A DNA stretch of 64,000 bases from NCBI GenBank assembly GCA_025618425.1, contig CM046837.1:23013488-23077487 (forward strand), given 5' to 3'. The notes beneath the pieces were generated by a model. The model had not been told where the DNA came from. It made no database searches and saw nothing but the letters and a program-made list of their open reading frames with translations. Positions 35,530 to 46,386 of the stretch are shown piece by piece. This stretch comes from Heliocidaris tuberculata (taxonomy: Eukaryota; Echinodermata; Echinoidea; Camarodonta; Echinometridae). How positions within the stretch are numbered: the stretch's first letter is position 1; each line of letters opens with the position of its first letter. The position numbers were made by a program, and so were the translations under genes.

Positions 35530-35600
35530 CTGCGTGCTAATGTGTAAACAGGTTTACACTGTTACATGGTAACAGGTAAACAGGTTTACCTGTTACCATA
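35530..35600. repeat. GGTAAACAGGTTTACC palindrome cluster
   Basis: Overlapping copies of AGGTAAACAGGTTTACCTG and GTTACATGGTAACAGG/CCTGTTACCATAGTTAC. It could form a hairpin just upstream of the LINE 5' end. Confidence 0.6.
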
Positions 35601-36069
35601 GTTACAAACAAATTTCGCGAGGGCTCCTCGGCTAAAATCAGTTTATGCTCTAAGGAAGCTAAAAAAAATTAAAACTCGGCCATCTTGGATTTTTGAAAAT
35701 TCCATAATTAGTATATCTTTTGAATTAGACATCATGCAATTATAAATAAAATAGCTTTCCTGAGTAATCTTAGTGTGAGGAAACGATTTAGAGAGTTATT
35801 TTTGTGATTTTGTGATTAGCTTAGACCAGGTTTGTGGATAGTATAAGTTGAAGCCACTGTAGAGAGAAAAAAATGCTGAAAATATCCCCTCATATTTTCA
35901 GGAAGTCAACGAAATTGCATTAACTATATTGTCAAGATACAAGTTTGAATGAGGCGTCATTTTGATTGCGTCAGTATCTGCGCTAATCGAACCTGTGAAG
36001 ACAGTCAACCCATACCTCAGTTATTTTAAGTATCGTTTGCACAGTTCATTTTGCAGTCACTCTTTCATG

Positions 36070-36246
36070 GCGAACAAAAGACCGTACACTCAAGTCACTG
36101 ACGCGGTCCTAACGTCAGCAAATGACACCTCGTGTGATCCAGTCTTTAGTATATTGACGAAACATTTTGGAAGAGCCGAGAATAGTGGATGTTGTACGTT
36201 CTCCAGAGCTAGTTGGCACATTTTTATTGAGAAGGTAGAAAATTGA
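36070..36246 (+). CDS. Candidate short ORF, unknown
   Basis: From ATG at 36070 it reads 58 residues beginning MANKRPYTQVTDAVLTSAND, with two adjacent cysteines near the end. Codon use looks less AT-biased than its neighbours. It stops right before a segment shared with 25837-26060. It could be the start of a captured gene or chance; I recognise no family. An upstream in-frame ATG at 35962 would extend it with a segment lacking domain features. Confidence 0.25.
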   Translation, partial: ANKRPYTQVTDAVLTSANDTSCDPVFSILTKHFGRAENSGCCTFSRASWHIFIEKVEN

Positions 36247-36476
36247 CTTCCCCTTCAAAATTGAATGGTACGTGCTTTAAAAAAAATAAAATAAAAAAAA
36301 TAACAATAACAATACATGTATAATGTCCATTATTTTTACAATTTGAAACTCAGCAAAGCTTATCATATAACAAATTAACGCAATAACAACGAATGGGATG
36401 TTTAATTATTCAATATTTGTTTATGTGGATTACTTATAGGCTGTTTTTAAGAAAGAGTTACATGTACATGTACTTA

Positions 36477-36636
36477 CACTCTCAGAAATGTTGGTTAAAA
36501 ATCATTAGGTTGGTTCAAATATAAACCTACCAACTGTTGGTTAAAAATAAATTGTATGTAAAACATAAGGAATTTTGTTTTAACCAACAGTTGGTAGGTT
36601 CATATCTTAACCAACCTAAAAACTTTTCTGAGAGTG
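36477..36636. mobile_element. TA-flanked fold-back element, CACTCTCAGAAA ends
   Basis: Ends CACTCTCAGAAATGTTGGTT and AACCAACC...TTTCTGAGAGTG; TA at 36475-36476 and 36637-36638. The arms are nearly complete palindromes containing TAACCAACAGTTGGTAGG. Its terminal CTCTC and TA flanks resemble those of the 8.5-kb unit at 44857-53390. Confidence 0.85.
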
Positions 36637-36949
36637 TACTTACAAAATACCTACTAGTGAATTAGTCGAATATTACGATTCATTAAAATGCATTTATCAA
36701 TCTGAGTAAGTAATCTCTATACTACACGAAAATGAGTTATGCTAAGTGATGATTATACAAAGTAATGGAAATACATATAGAGAATAAAATGACGAAGTTC
36801 ATCAAACTACATAAAAGATGAAATTACTTTAAGAAGGGATAGTAGTGGTACATGAGCACGTCCAAGGTATAGTCATTTGATGTTCCCTATGTTGCCTGCA
36901 ACTTGATAGGATCATCAGTAATATTATAGTGGTGATAACGTTTTGGACA

Positions 36950-37629
36950 AAATAGCTGGTACTTGCCCACAATGTACTAGTATTTCACGTCTTATGCAGA
37001 GTAATATTTAGGTTTACTTCCCCTTTTCCATAACTGCAATGTTAAAAGGGGGAATTTCCTATTAAAAATGATTTTATTCAATTTTCTGTTAATGATTTTA
37101 TTCATGCAATGGTGCATTTCCTTCTTTACAATTCATTTGGTAATTAGCAAAGTTCTATAATTTTGGTATTCCCCAAGCAGGTACAAACTTTCCATAGTAA
37201 ATATTTATTTATTAGTTAAACTTCTCATGAGATGAGAGAACTAATTCTTGATATCTATCTTCCTACTTGATTTTCTGATCGACCATTTTTCCTCCATCCA
37301 TACCAATATGCAATCTTTGCAGCTGATCTCATACACTTGGAGTTACATTAAACTCCTTCTTGATTTATCAATCAATTTATCATACAAAGAAATTTATGAC
37401 CAACACACACATGTACAGTATTCATATTTATGAAATTATTATTGGATGGAAAATTTGAAATGGGCAACTTTGTTCAAGTCCCATGATCTGAAATAAAACA
37501 TCATTAATTTTGTTAATTCAGTTGATTTTAAGGATTACATAGCTCATTAATACATGCATCCAATGTAACTCTTTATTTTTTCCGCGTGACTTTCGTTCAA
37601 ATGTCAAGATAGCTGATTGCATACCCATC
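36950..37629. other. Non-coding stretch
   Basis: AT-rich sequence with no recognisable feature. Confidence 0.4.
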
Positions 37630-37714
37630 ATGCAGCAGTCCAGCTTAGAGGGGAAGATGTTTGATTACATTAGCAATGATCTGACGGCCATTCCCTTCAC
37701 CAAAGAACAGAGAG
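37630..37714 (+). CDS. Candidate first coding exon, unidentified
   Basis: From ATG at 37630 to a consensus donor AGAG/GTAAAT it reads 28 codons plus one base. The product begins MQQSSLEGKMFDYISNDL and continues TAIPFTKEQR. The low-AT, stop-free sequence and strong donor suggest a real initial exon. I could not find the next exon; the nearest acceptor (TTTATACAG at about 37927) gives an immediate stop in this phase. Receptor B would lie in its first intron, on the other strand. Confidence 0.4.
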
Positions 37715-38047
37715 GTAAATACCATTAAGTGTTGTACTGGAATTTAATTATCTTTTATTTATTTTTTTTCTTTTGCTTGCTTGTTTGTTTGTTTTATATA
37801 TGGTGATTCCCACACGCTTGTTGCTCGGTGCATATATTTACGATATTCATACTTTCCTATTTGGGATACAGGTGGAAATGCACCTTCTATTTCTTTCTTT
37901 ATTTATTTATTTCTGATATTTATACAGGGTGACTCATCATCACCAATACTGGTGGTCTTCCATGAGGCCCTGATAGCAATAATAAGTAACAATAATAGCC
38001 AACAAAATCATGAAAATAAACTCATAACAAAAAAGTTAATAACATAC

Positions 38048-38092
<45 letters not shown>

Positions 38093-38630
38093 TATACAAA
38101 GTATATGGTGTCCTCGTAATTAACTTTTGTTTTTAACGAAAATGTTGAAATCATTGCACATTTTTATCATCTTAATAAATCATCATATGTATAGACGGTG
38201 ATATTTTCTAAAATCCGTTGAAAAAATAACCATGTATATATTAGTTATTTTGAAATGGCATTATATAGTTTGAGTACATACACAAAGTATAAAGACTACT
38301 TTAGCTCAGTATAGAAACAAAATTGTTATATACATATTTACAAAATATATTATAGGATAGTATACTTATTCAAAGATTACACAATGATTGCTTGTAATAT
38401 ACTAGTAGTATAGCAATCGAATGTACAGTGTATCTTATAAAACTGTAAAATACAAATTATTTATTATTGATAATGAATGATATTAAATCATTCATACATT
38501 TTGAAAAGCATTATGTCATCGTACATTTTGGGCAAAGAAACAAACCATCAAACATATTTTGCAAATCAGGGCAACAAAAAACGACATATATCTATCAGTT
38601 AAAATTTTGTACTCTTCTATCCTTGGTGTC
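37715..38630. other. Non-coding stretch with (TA)n
   Basis: A TA dinucleotide run at about 38052-38086. The open frame 37781-38119 owes its end to this run and is not counted. Confidence 0.5.
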
Positions 38631-38636
38631 TTTATT
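38631..38636 (-). terminator. Candidate polyadenylation signal for receptor B
   Basis: AATAAA on the minus strand about 70 bases past the stop codon of the receptor gene ending at 38704. Confidence 0.45.
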
Positions 38637-38703
38637 ATTGTACTCATGATTTGTGGTAGCTTTCTTGTCAATACCATTTCAACTTCTTGAAGTGGGGCCC
38701 CGA

Positions 38704-39768
38704 TCAAGCCCATGTATTGGACCTGGCTCTGTGCTTGCTTGTGACAGTGGCTGGAGCAAGTTCTTTCACTGCTGTTTGAGATGCACTGTAGAGCATAATA
38801 GCTTTCAAGTCAAGCGTTTCTGGATGTTCATCCTTTTTTTCTTTTAAAGCTGTTTTGGTTTTGAGAAACCGACAGAAGCGTAATGTTACCATTACAAGAA
38901 AGGGCACCAGAATTATGATGATACTCACAAAACCCCAGAACCAGGGATTTGAATAGGCCTCTTTTGTATTTGTTTTTGAGGTTAATGGGGTGGTAGCGTC
39001 AGGGAAGGGGTGATCTTCATTGTTGTCTCCTTGGTCTTGGGTAGATTTTTCTTGTCCAGTTGTGGTTGCAGGACAAGGATCTATGATAATATCTGTTCCA
39101 GAAGGATCCCATACAAAGTCATTACAGTCACACATGTCTTTAGCTTGATCAAGGATAGATGAACAACAAAATACAGGATATTCTTCTGTAACCCAAATAG
39201 TCTGTTTCAAAGTTTCGCCAGTTTGAACAAGTTCGTTGTAAGGTGGCAATCTCTTTGCATCTTGATAGCAGATGATCTCCCCTGCCAAACTACCAACAGA
39301 AGCTGTACATTGCATTGAGGACCAGTCATTATCTATATGTTCTCTACTCAATTCACATAAAACCTTACCAGGAGGATAATCAACGTTCAACCTAACTCTT
39401 ATGAACCTTTGAGGGATCCCATTAATATATGCTTGGCATATGTATGTAGCTTCATCGTCTCTCATAACAGGATCTATTTCAACCTGAAGTGAACAATTCT
39501 TATCTTTCACACTAAACCTTTGCAATTGATAAACTGGCAAATGGAGATCACCTGAGTTAGTGGAATTGTAAAATGGAGCTTTGTTTGCACTCTGTATTGT
39601 GACTTTATCACTACCACATGGGTACTGAAAATCAAGGTGCGCTACTTCCCCCTCTTTGAAATCCACAAAAGAATCACATTTTGTTAATGGGATAATGACA
39701 GTAATAATGATAATGGGAAAATACAACATATGTTTATATGCAGTTTGATGTTTCTGCCACGTAAACAT
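38704..39768 (-). CDS. Single-exon immunoglobulin-type transmembrane receptor B
   Basis: 354 residues, paralog of the gene at 13377-14411. A leader with a hydrophobic core at about 16-28 ends near residue 31. The first immunoglobulin-like domain has C51 and C111 with D105-x-A107-x-Y109-x-C111. The second cysteine-rich domain keeps nearly all cysteines of A (C138, C154, C167, C201, C202, C213, C215, C232) and shares ASVGSLAGEI and EYPVFCCSSILDQ. The transmembrane helix is at about 278-298. The cytoplasmic tail of about 55 residues is unrelated to that of A and contains Y327 in AIMLYSAS. No intron is visible. The conserved outside with a swapped tail suggests the same recognition module coupled to different internal partners. 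Function is inferred only. Confidence 0.87.
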   Translation of the reverse strand: MFTWQKHQTAYKHMLYFPIIIITVIIPLTKCDSFVDFKEGEVAHLDFQYPCGSDKVTIQSANKAPFYNSTNSGDLHLPVYQLQRFSVKDKNCSLQVEIDPVMRDDEATYICQAYINGIPQRFIRVRLNVDYPPGKVLCELSREHIDNDWSSMQCTASVGSLAGEIICYQDAKRLPPYNELVQTGETLKQTIWVTEEYPVFCCSSILDQAKDMCDCNDFVWDPSGTDIIIDPCPATTTGQEKSTQDQGDNNEDHPFPDATTPLTSKTNTKEAYSNPWFWGFVSIIIILVPFLVMVTLRFCRFLKTKTALKEKKDEHPETLDLKAIMLYSASQTAVKELAPATVTSKHRARSNTWA

Positions 39769-40254
39769 GCTTTAAGGTTTAACTTTAAAACAGCTATAGA
39801 AGTAGAGGAATAATGAATTGAAATGTTTGCTACATACTAGCTAAAGCTTAAATTCAAGAAAAAAATTTAACATGAAAAATAGAACATTCATCAAAATCAA
39901 AGGGTGTACAGATAATCGATGCTGGAAGATCCGACACAGCCCAGCATTTGTCAATGATGTTGGCAGAAATCAATGTCAGTTGCTTATGTTAGGTGAAGTC
40001 TTGGTGAGAAAGTCCTTGAATCTTCTTCTTTTGTAACATTTATTTTGATGTTCGTAACCTCAAAGTGAAATCAGGTTTCGAAATGTTGTTCAGAACCCCG
40101 GAGCATGTAGTTTCAAGGAAGACTTGTATGTTTGCTGATTAAAGCACATATAGTGCATTGATGATCTATTAAAAGAGAAGTTCTGTTGCCCTTGATCTTC
40201 TGATTAGTTTTTCATCAAAATCGTGTCATTTACTTTCAAATTGTAAGGTTGTAA

Positions 40255-41060
40255 TCATTGATCCGTGACCACTGGAATTAGCATTAGTGTAATCTTTATC
40301 AATGGAATTTGCTGATAATATTTTCAGAAAAACATTGTAAATTCCTTTTGTTAGGTGAAATACAGCTTCGTGTGAAGGCCTTTATAGTTTCATGTTTTCT
40401 TATTCTGCTCTTCAAAGTGAAATCAGATTTCGAAATGTTGTTCAGAACGTCAGTGCATTTAGTTTCATGGAAAACTTGTATGTTTGCTGATTATATAGTT
40501 CATTAATGCAGAAGAGGAGTTCTGTTGCCCTTGATGTTCTGATTGGCGTTACATCAAAATCATGTCGATTCTAATTCAGATTGTAATGTTGTAATCATTG
40601 ATCCGTGACCACTGGAATTAGCATCAGTGCATGTAATAATCCATTACCACTCTAATCGTGTGGACTCCATTAGTAATTTCCATTGATATCATTCTGAATT
40701 AAAAGGATGTGAGCTACAAATTCTGATTAGCGTTACATCAACATCCTGTCATTTCTATTTTCAAATTGTAGTGTTGATCCGTGACCACTGGAATTAGCAT
40801 CAGTCCATTACCACTCCAATCGTGTGGACTCCATTAGTTTGCCGTTGAGATCATTCTGAATTAAAACGATGTGAGCTGCAAATTCTGATTAGCGTTAAAA
40901 TCAAGTCATTTCTATTTTCAAATTGTAATGTTGATCCGTGACCATTGGAACTAGCATCAGTGTAATAATCCAGTACACTCCAATCGTGTACACTCCATTG
41001 GTTTGCCATTGAGATCATTCTGAATTAAAAGGAAGTAAGCTGCAAATACAAAAGAGAAAC
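40255..41060. repeat. Tandemly repeated upstream region of receptor B
   Basis: ATCCGTGACCACTGGAATTA (with one variant) recurs near 40260, 40600, 40776 and 40934. It is accompanied by CCAATCGTGTGGACTCCATT and GAGATCATTCTGAATTAAAA phrases. The spacing shrinks from about 340 to 157 bases. It lies 0.5-1.3 kb upstream of receptor B and could hold repeated regulatory sites. Confidence 0.75.
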
Positions 41061-41069
41061 TGAATTTGA

Positions 41070-41820
41070 ATATTCTTCTCATGTTCGGCATATAAATGGC
41101 GCGATGTAACTTTCATATGCAATGGCGTAGCTAGACTTGTTGAACAGGGGAGGGTAGACCAGGGTTAGGGTTAAGGTCTTGACCCCTATTAAATTCCGTG
41201 GATGACCTTTTCTTTTAAATGGTTGAATAGGGGGCCTGGGCAGAGGTCCCCTTGTGCCCCCCCCCCCCGACTCCGCTTATGTGCGTAACAAAGACTTCGA
41301 CCTTCTTTATAAACTATTTGGATATAACACCTCTGCGGCTCTGCCTTATCGGGGTTTTTTAGGTTATCTATGTGTTCTCTTTGAAGCTTTTTAGGGCAGT
41401 AAAGTGAGAGGAATTTCAATTGAACTTTGCATTATCACTGGTTAAAAGTTGAGTGAAATTCACATTGATGAGTCACATGCAACATCAAAATCTGCATTTA
41501 TGTCCTAGATCATGTAGATCTGCATATCTTAAGGACCCTAAAGTTTGGTCAAACAAAAATATCCACAAGCATCGATATCAACTTGAAAATAGTTATGCAT
41601 TGCAGACATTTGTCAGTAATTTCTCATCAATTCAACTTCAGAATATGTAGATTAAGGAAAACAAAAGAATTTTGCCAAAACACATATTTAGAGGATTTTT
41701 AGCCTTAGAAAACAAAGTGTGTAACTTATGTTCCCCTTAATACTGCACAACCCTAAGTCAAATATTGGCATCATTGCATCGGGAAATAAACAGCCTTATA
41801 AATTAGAATGATGATAATAC
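41070..41820. other. Non-coding stretch with a G/C-run repeat
   Basis: A short CAATGGCGTAGCTAG to CCGACTCCGCTTATG segment at about 41119-41282 resembles a decayed G/C-run element. Other open frames are short and featureless. Confidence 0.4.
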
Positions 41821-41825
41821 ATGTA

Positions 41826-42290
41826 CAGTGCGTCCAAAAAAAGTTAACAGTTGAAAAACCGTCTCCCAAAATAAGTATTTCATAATATCTTTAGTAAATT
41901 TTCCTCCAGATAAGGTTATCTTCTATGAAATGATACCCAAAATTCTGCTGACATTCAATTAAAGTAATAAACGAATGCCACTTTTGTGAAAAGGGTGCAA
42001 AATTCAGACTTGATGTACAAGAATTGCTATTTGGTCTGGTTGGTATCAACTAAGTTGAGAACCGTTAAAAATTAACCTGTTAACAGTTGGAAAAAGTCTC
42101 TCCATACAAATATTTTATAATGTTTTCAGGAAATTTCCATACCTGCGGATAACTTCAGGTCTCTTCTATCAAGTGACACTAAAACACATGAACATCTAAC
42201 AATGTTTCATGCGCGAGTGAGCAAAAGCTACTTTTGTGAAAGGGTGCAAAATCCATACTTCACAAAATGTTTGTATTTGTAAAACTTTAT
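41826..42290. mobile_element. Probable Tc1/mariner-type relic with internal duplication
   Basis: The left end CAGTGCGTCCAAAAAAAG, preceded by TA, resembles Tc1/mariner termini. Two related halves follow: GTTAACAGTTG...GTGCAAAATTCAGACTT and GTTAACAGTTGG...GTGCAAAATCCATACTT. No transposase frame remains. Confidence 0.45.
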
Positions 42291-42354
42291 GGTTGAGGGA
42301 GCAAGGCAGCTTAGATTAAAGCAAGATGAATGCGAATGAATGCGACTGAATTAC

Positions 42355-43490
42355 TATATTATTACATATCCTACTCACAGTCGTCTTGATTATGCGACCT
42401 CACTATTATGGTGACTAGCGTGCCGGACTTCACGGTATCGGATCTTGATGATAAACATGATCTGCAAGTTGAGCTTGAAGTACGATCGATTGTTACTTTC
42501 CGTTCGTGCATCAGATTCTTTCCCACTTGCCACTCAAAACAAAGGATGGTATGATTGTTTTTCACATTTGTGCAAATGGTTACAAATTATCAATCCTGAA
42601 TAATATTAAATTCAAAGAAAGGCTAATATTGCAAATAGGAAACCGACATCTACTGTAACACGGGCTACCAATTTGAAAATGAACAAACTTATATCTGTAC
42701 CACTCCACTTATCCCATGACCCGCATTGTGGAGATTACCATAGCTGTGTGAACATGGTTTGTTTATGAATATCAATTTCCGTTGCGACTTTCACTTTCAT
42801 GCACGTACGCAGATTCTTGTTACAGATTACTATTCTTACCACAGAACACTAGCGTAGCTGAGGGGGGGGGGGGGGGGCAGGGGTGGACTGCCCCCCCCCC
42901 TCCTCATAGTTCCCCCCCCCCCCAATTTTTTGTTTTTGTTTTTTTGCTTGCTTGCTTGTCAGAGAATTATGGTGAGACTGAACCCCTTAAAATCTGATCA
43001 GCCCCCCCCCCCCCTCCTTCCTGGCAAAAAAAAAAAAAAAAAAAAATTATGTAGGATAAAGTCAGATTGTGCAATCTGATCAACTCAAATGCACAAGTTA
43101 GATCAAAGGAAGTTGAAAATTATACAGAACAAAATGGTGATATTCATCAAATGTTCTGGTCCAAGAACTCATGTTGGCTACAGCGAACTTTCTAAAGCTG
43201 GTTTTCTTGAAGTTAATCAAAGATCAAGGCAACTCGTATTGCATCACGTGCATAAAATACATCATACTAGGTCGAATCATTATATTCGATCCAACTTCAA
43301 TTTTGTTACTGACTTTCATAATTATAATACAAGAAATAGCAGATTCAACTTTAACTTACCAGATAGAGTAGGTAGTATTGGAAATTCGTTTTATTACATT
43401 ACCATAAAACATTGGAATTCTTCCTAATTATATAAAGGAAAAAGAAAACTTTGCTCATTTTAAGGGGAAATTAAGGGAATACCTGTCACT
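42355..43490 (+). pseudogene. LINE reverse transcriptase C-terminal fragment, interrupted
   Basis: A YPTHSRLDYATSLLW segment (about 42365-42412) and a continuation from about 43064 (KLKIIQNKMVIFIKCSGPRT, LEVNQRSRQLVLHHVHKI, HNYNTRNSRFNFNLP) are adjacent parts of the post-polymerase region of CR1/L2-like elements. About 650 bases with a G/C-run repeat and an A run lie between them. They are therefore one LINE fragment split by a later insertion. Confidence 0.7.
42855..43045. repeat. G/C-run repeat with A tail
   Basis: Alternating G and C runs, a CTTGCTTGCTTGTCAGAGAATT phrase, more C runs, and an A run of more than 20 bases at the right. The same TTGTCAGAG(A/G)ATT phrase occurs in the element at 57299-57594. 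Confidence 0.6.
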
Positions 43491-43667
43491 TGAGAGTCAG
43501 AGGAGAGAAAAGAATGACATGGTATATGATTGAAATAGCCTGGAGCCTAGACTTCGCTTTTCTCTGCCAGGTTCATACTGTCTAATTTTGTATATATACT
43601 TTTTTTTTGTACGTTTTAGAGATTGAGCATATTCTTTATTGTTCTTTTTGCTCCTCCTCCTCTCCTT

Positions 43668-43772
43668 CTTCTTCTTCTTCTTTTTCTTCTTCTTCTTCTT
43701 CTTCTTCTTCTTCTTCTTCTTCTTCTTCTTCTTCTTCTTTCTTCTTCTTCTCCTTTTTATTATTATTATTAA

Positions 43773-43808
<36 letters not shown>

Positions 43809-43860
43809 GATTATTATTATTATTATTATTGTTATTATTATTATTATTATTATTATCATT
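43668..43860. repeat. (TTC)n and (TTA)n microsatellites
   Basis: About 80 bases of CTT/TTC triplets followed by about 110 bases of TTA/ATT triplets. These create poly-Lys, poly-Ser, poly-Asn and poly-Ile frames that are not genes. Confidence 0.97.
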
Positions 43861-43984
43861 ATCAATGTTGTTGTTGTTATTGTCATTTTTGCTCACTCGA
43901 GCTCAAAATATTGCCAGATATTTTGGTGTCAATTGATAGAAGAGATCCTAATTTATCCACAGGTATGACAATTTTAAGATTTTT

Positions 43985-44854
43985 ACAGAAAATAAAAACT
44001 TCTTTCCTGTTTGAAGTGAACGGAATATTGTCTGACCTGCCAGTGATTAAATTTGAAATTTCATGGTAAATGTGATTATTCAAAAACAGTCAGTAGTCAG
44101 TTTCCAGTACTATGGGCTGGTTCTTTTCCTTGGACCCTTTAGACAATCACCCCCCCCCCCCCCTCCCTCCAATAATAACCCCTCTAAACTACCCCCCCCC
44201 CCCCCATTTCCGACATCTACTTTCCATGACAACTGGTGCTTCGACATTTTGCTCCAGTTACTATTGCCCTCTGCATTGGTATAGAGTTAGGATTAGCAGC
44301 AATTGGGTTTAGGTTTAGTTTTAGGGTTTAAAGGGTTAGGAATAGGTATAGTTTTGGGTATAGAGTTCTCGTTCACAACACTGCAAAAACCACGGTATTA
44401 ATTCAACACCATCTTGGTATCTATATTGGGCTACACCAGATAACACCAGTTTCAAATCAAACTTGAGTTGTTTTAACACTAACTGGTGTTGTTTTAACAC
44501 TTATCTGGTGTAGCCCAATATCAAACTGGTGTTGTTTTAACACTTATCTGGTGTAGCCCAGTATCAAACTGGTGTTGTTTTAACACTTTTCTGGTGTAGC
44601 CCAATATTGATACCAAGATGGCGTTGAATTAACACCGTGGTTTTTGCAGTGCATTAATACTGATATTTTTTTGTTCCCCAGTCATATCGATTTTCATGTT
44701 AAAAGATCTAACGTTATGCTATATTGTTACAGATTTCTCTCAGGGAGAAAAAAAAATGTTTCTTTGTGTCGTGACCTTATGCAAGTTTTTGTTTGTTGTT
44801 GTTTTTTTTTCATGGCTGAATTAAGTTATAGTAATCATCAAATCTGCTAGCTAG
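43985..44854. repeat. Segmental duplication, right copy (left part)
   Basis: Matches 20797-21604 in order. It stops at CTAG/TA at 44856 and resumes at 53393 with TACC and GAACCTCA, so the 8.5-kb unit between is an insertion relative to the left copy. Confidence 0.85.
44378..44652. mobile_element. Fold-back element, CACTGCAAAAACCACGG ends
   Basis: The left arm CACTGCAAAAACCACGGTAT and right arm ACCGTGGTTTTTGCAGTG enclose matching CAACACCATCTTGGTATC segments. The middle is an array of ACTGGTGTTGTTTTAACAC and CTGGTGTAGCCCA units (about three copies). Absent from the left copy of the duplicated segment. Confidence 0.82.
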
Positions 44855-45094
44855 TACTCTCTAAACAAAAATGAGTGAATTTTCACTCGATTTTCACTCC
44901 CCTGGGTAGTGACGTCAGTGATCACTCATTATGGAGTGAATATAGAGTGAACAGAAATTTCACCCCCCAAAGAGTGAAAAAAGACGAACATATTTTCCAC
45001 CCAAATTTCACTCCTTTTTCACTCTTAATGCATTTCACTCCTCTTTCAGCAGATTTTCACTCTTGAATATCAGACTTTCACTCTCAATAAGCAG

Positions 45095-46386
45095 GAACAG
45101 CCAATTATTCGGTCCAACAATTCACTGGTTGCTAAATATTTAGTGCTGTTGTATGTATTAGTCTCCATTCAGGCTAATATGCATACCTTTATTTGATATG
45201 TATATCTGTGAATGTCCAATGTCCATTTGAACAGAGACAATCAAAACATTGCATTAAAAAGTTTGAAACAGCTGGATTACAGACTAAAATCATATACAAC
45301 ATTTGGTAAATATTTGCAAATACAGAACTGTACAGAACCAATGGGCTGTAACTGAATAAGCTCACACCTCTGTCACATGGATATACATGTAACTCATTCG
45401 ATCTTGGCACAATATGACAATACATTGATGGATCAAGCAATCACTCGAAGGGTTAAGCTGTTTCTTTTAAAGAAAAGTCTTCAGTTCTGTTTGTTGGTGT
45501 TTTTTTTTTTCATATTTAATAATCAACATTTTTAATTCCATTAAAATCTGTTTGAAAATTGCAATACAATCAAATAAACATTAAACTGACTTCAATCCAT
45601 CATCAGCTACCACTGACAATCATTTTGAAGAGGCCAATAGCAATCTCAAACTATTCCTTGCTTCCTTCCTTGTGTCAGTTTTACTTGTGAAATGTAAGAA
45701 GTTTCTTCAATGATTCGTTACTTCATTTTATGAGCTCTTGGTTTATAAGTTTTATACACTCACCCCCCCCCCCCAAAAAAAAAAAATAATTGACACTTCA
45801 AATTCACTTGTTTCATATATCACAAAAAATGGAAAATGTCATACATCAAATGATGGAGAAATTACTCTTCTATATATATATATAATTACAATTCACTGTC
45901 TTGAAATTCACACATGAGTTATCCATGACTTCTCTACTTCATTAATCAATTATGTACTTCATAAACTTACATTCAAATTGTTTACTGCCTTTTTTACCGC
46001 CTTCTATAGCAACAATTGCAAAACAAGAAGTATCACGATATACCGTCATTGAGGAAAAACGCATTTCAAAATTGCCATTTGCATTGCTGTCTGTGGAGTA
46101 CTTAACCACTAATTAGCTAATAATGCTAAAACTGAGGTGATATTTGGTTTAAAACTTGCTTAAATTAAAAGAGGGTGATAGTACCTACATTATATTTTTA
46201 AAAAAATGTTTTTTGCCCATTTTGACCATGTAACCCAAATTACACCACCTCATGACATGTGACCCTGTACAAAAGTGAATGGGAAAAAGTGTGTCAGGAA
46301 AAGCGTGTCACGGTGTCAGAAAAAAAGTATCCCAGCAAATGGAAACACCCGTTGCGGTTGCTGGCCTATTGAATAATGCCTCTCCT
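45095..46386. other. Non-coding left part of the 8.5-kb unit
   Basis: Between the subterminal repeats and the 3' end of the gene. A short TA run near 45870; no reading frame of interest. Confidence 0.5.

Noticed and set aside
37927..38119. Segment after TTTATACAG as the second exon of the gene starting at 37630
   Set aside because: In the required phase it hits a stop at once; the open frame there ends in a TA microsatellite.
43497..43968. Poly-Lys, poly-Asn, poly-Ser and poly-Ile open frames
   Set aside because: Direct products of TTC and TTA triplet runs; no flanking domain or splice structure.
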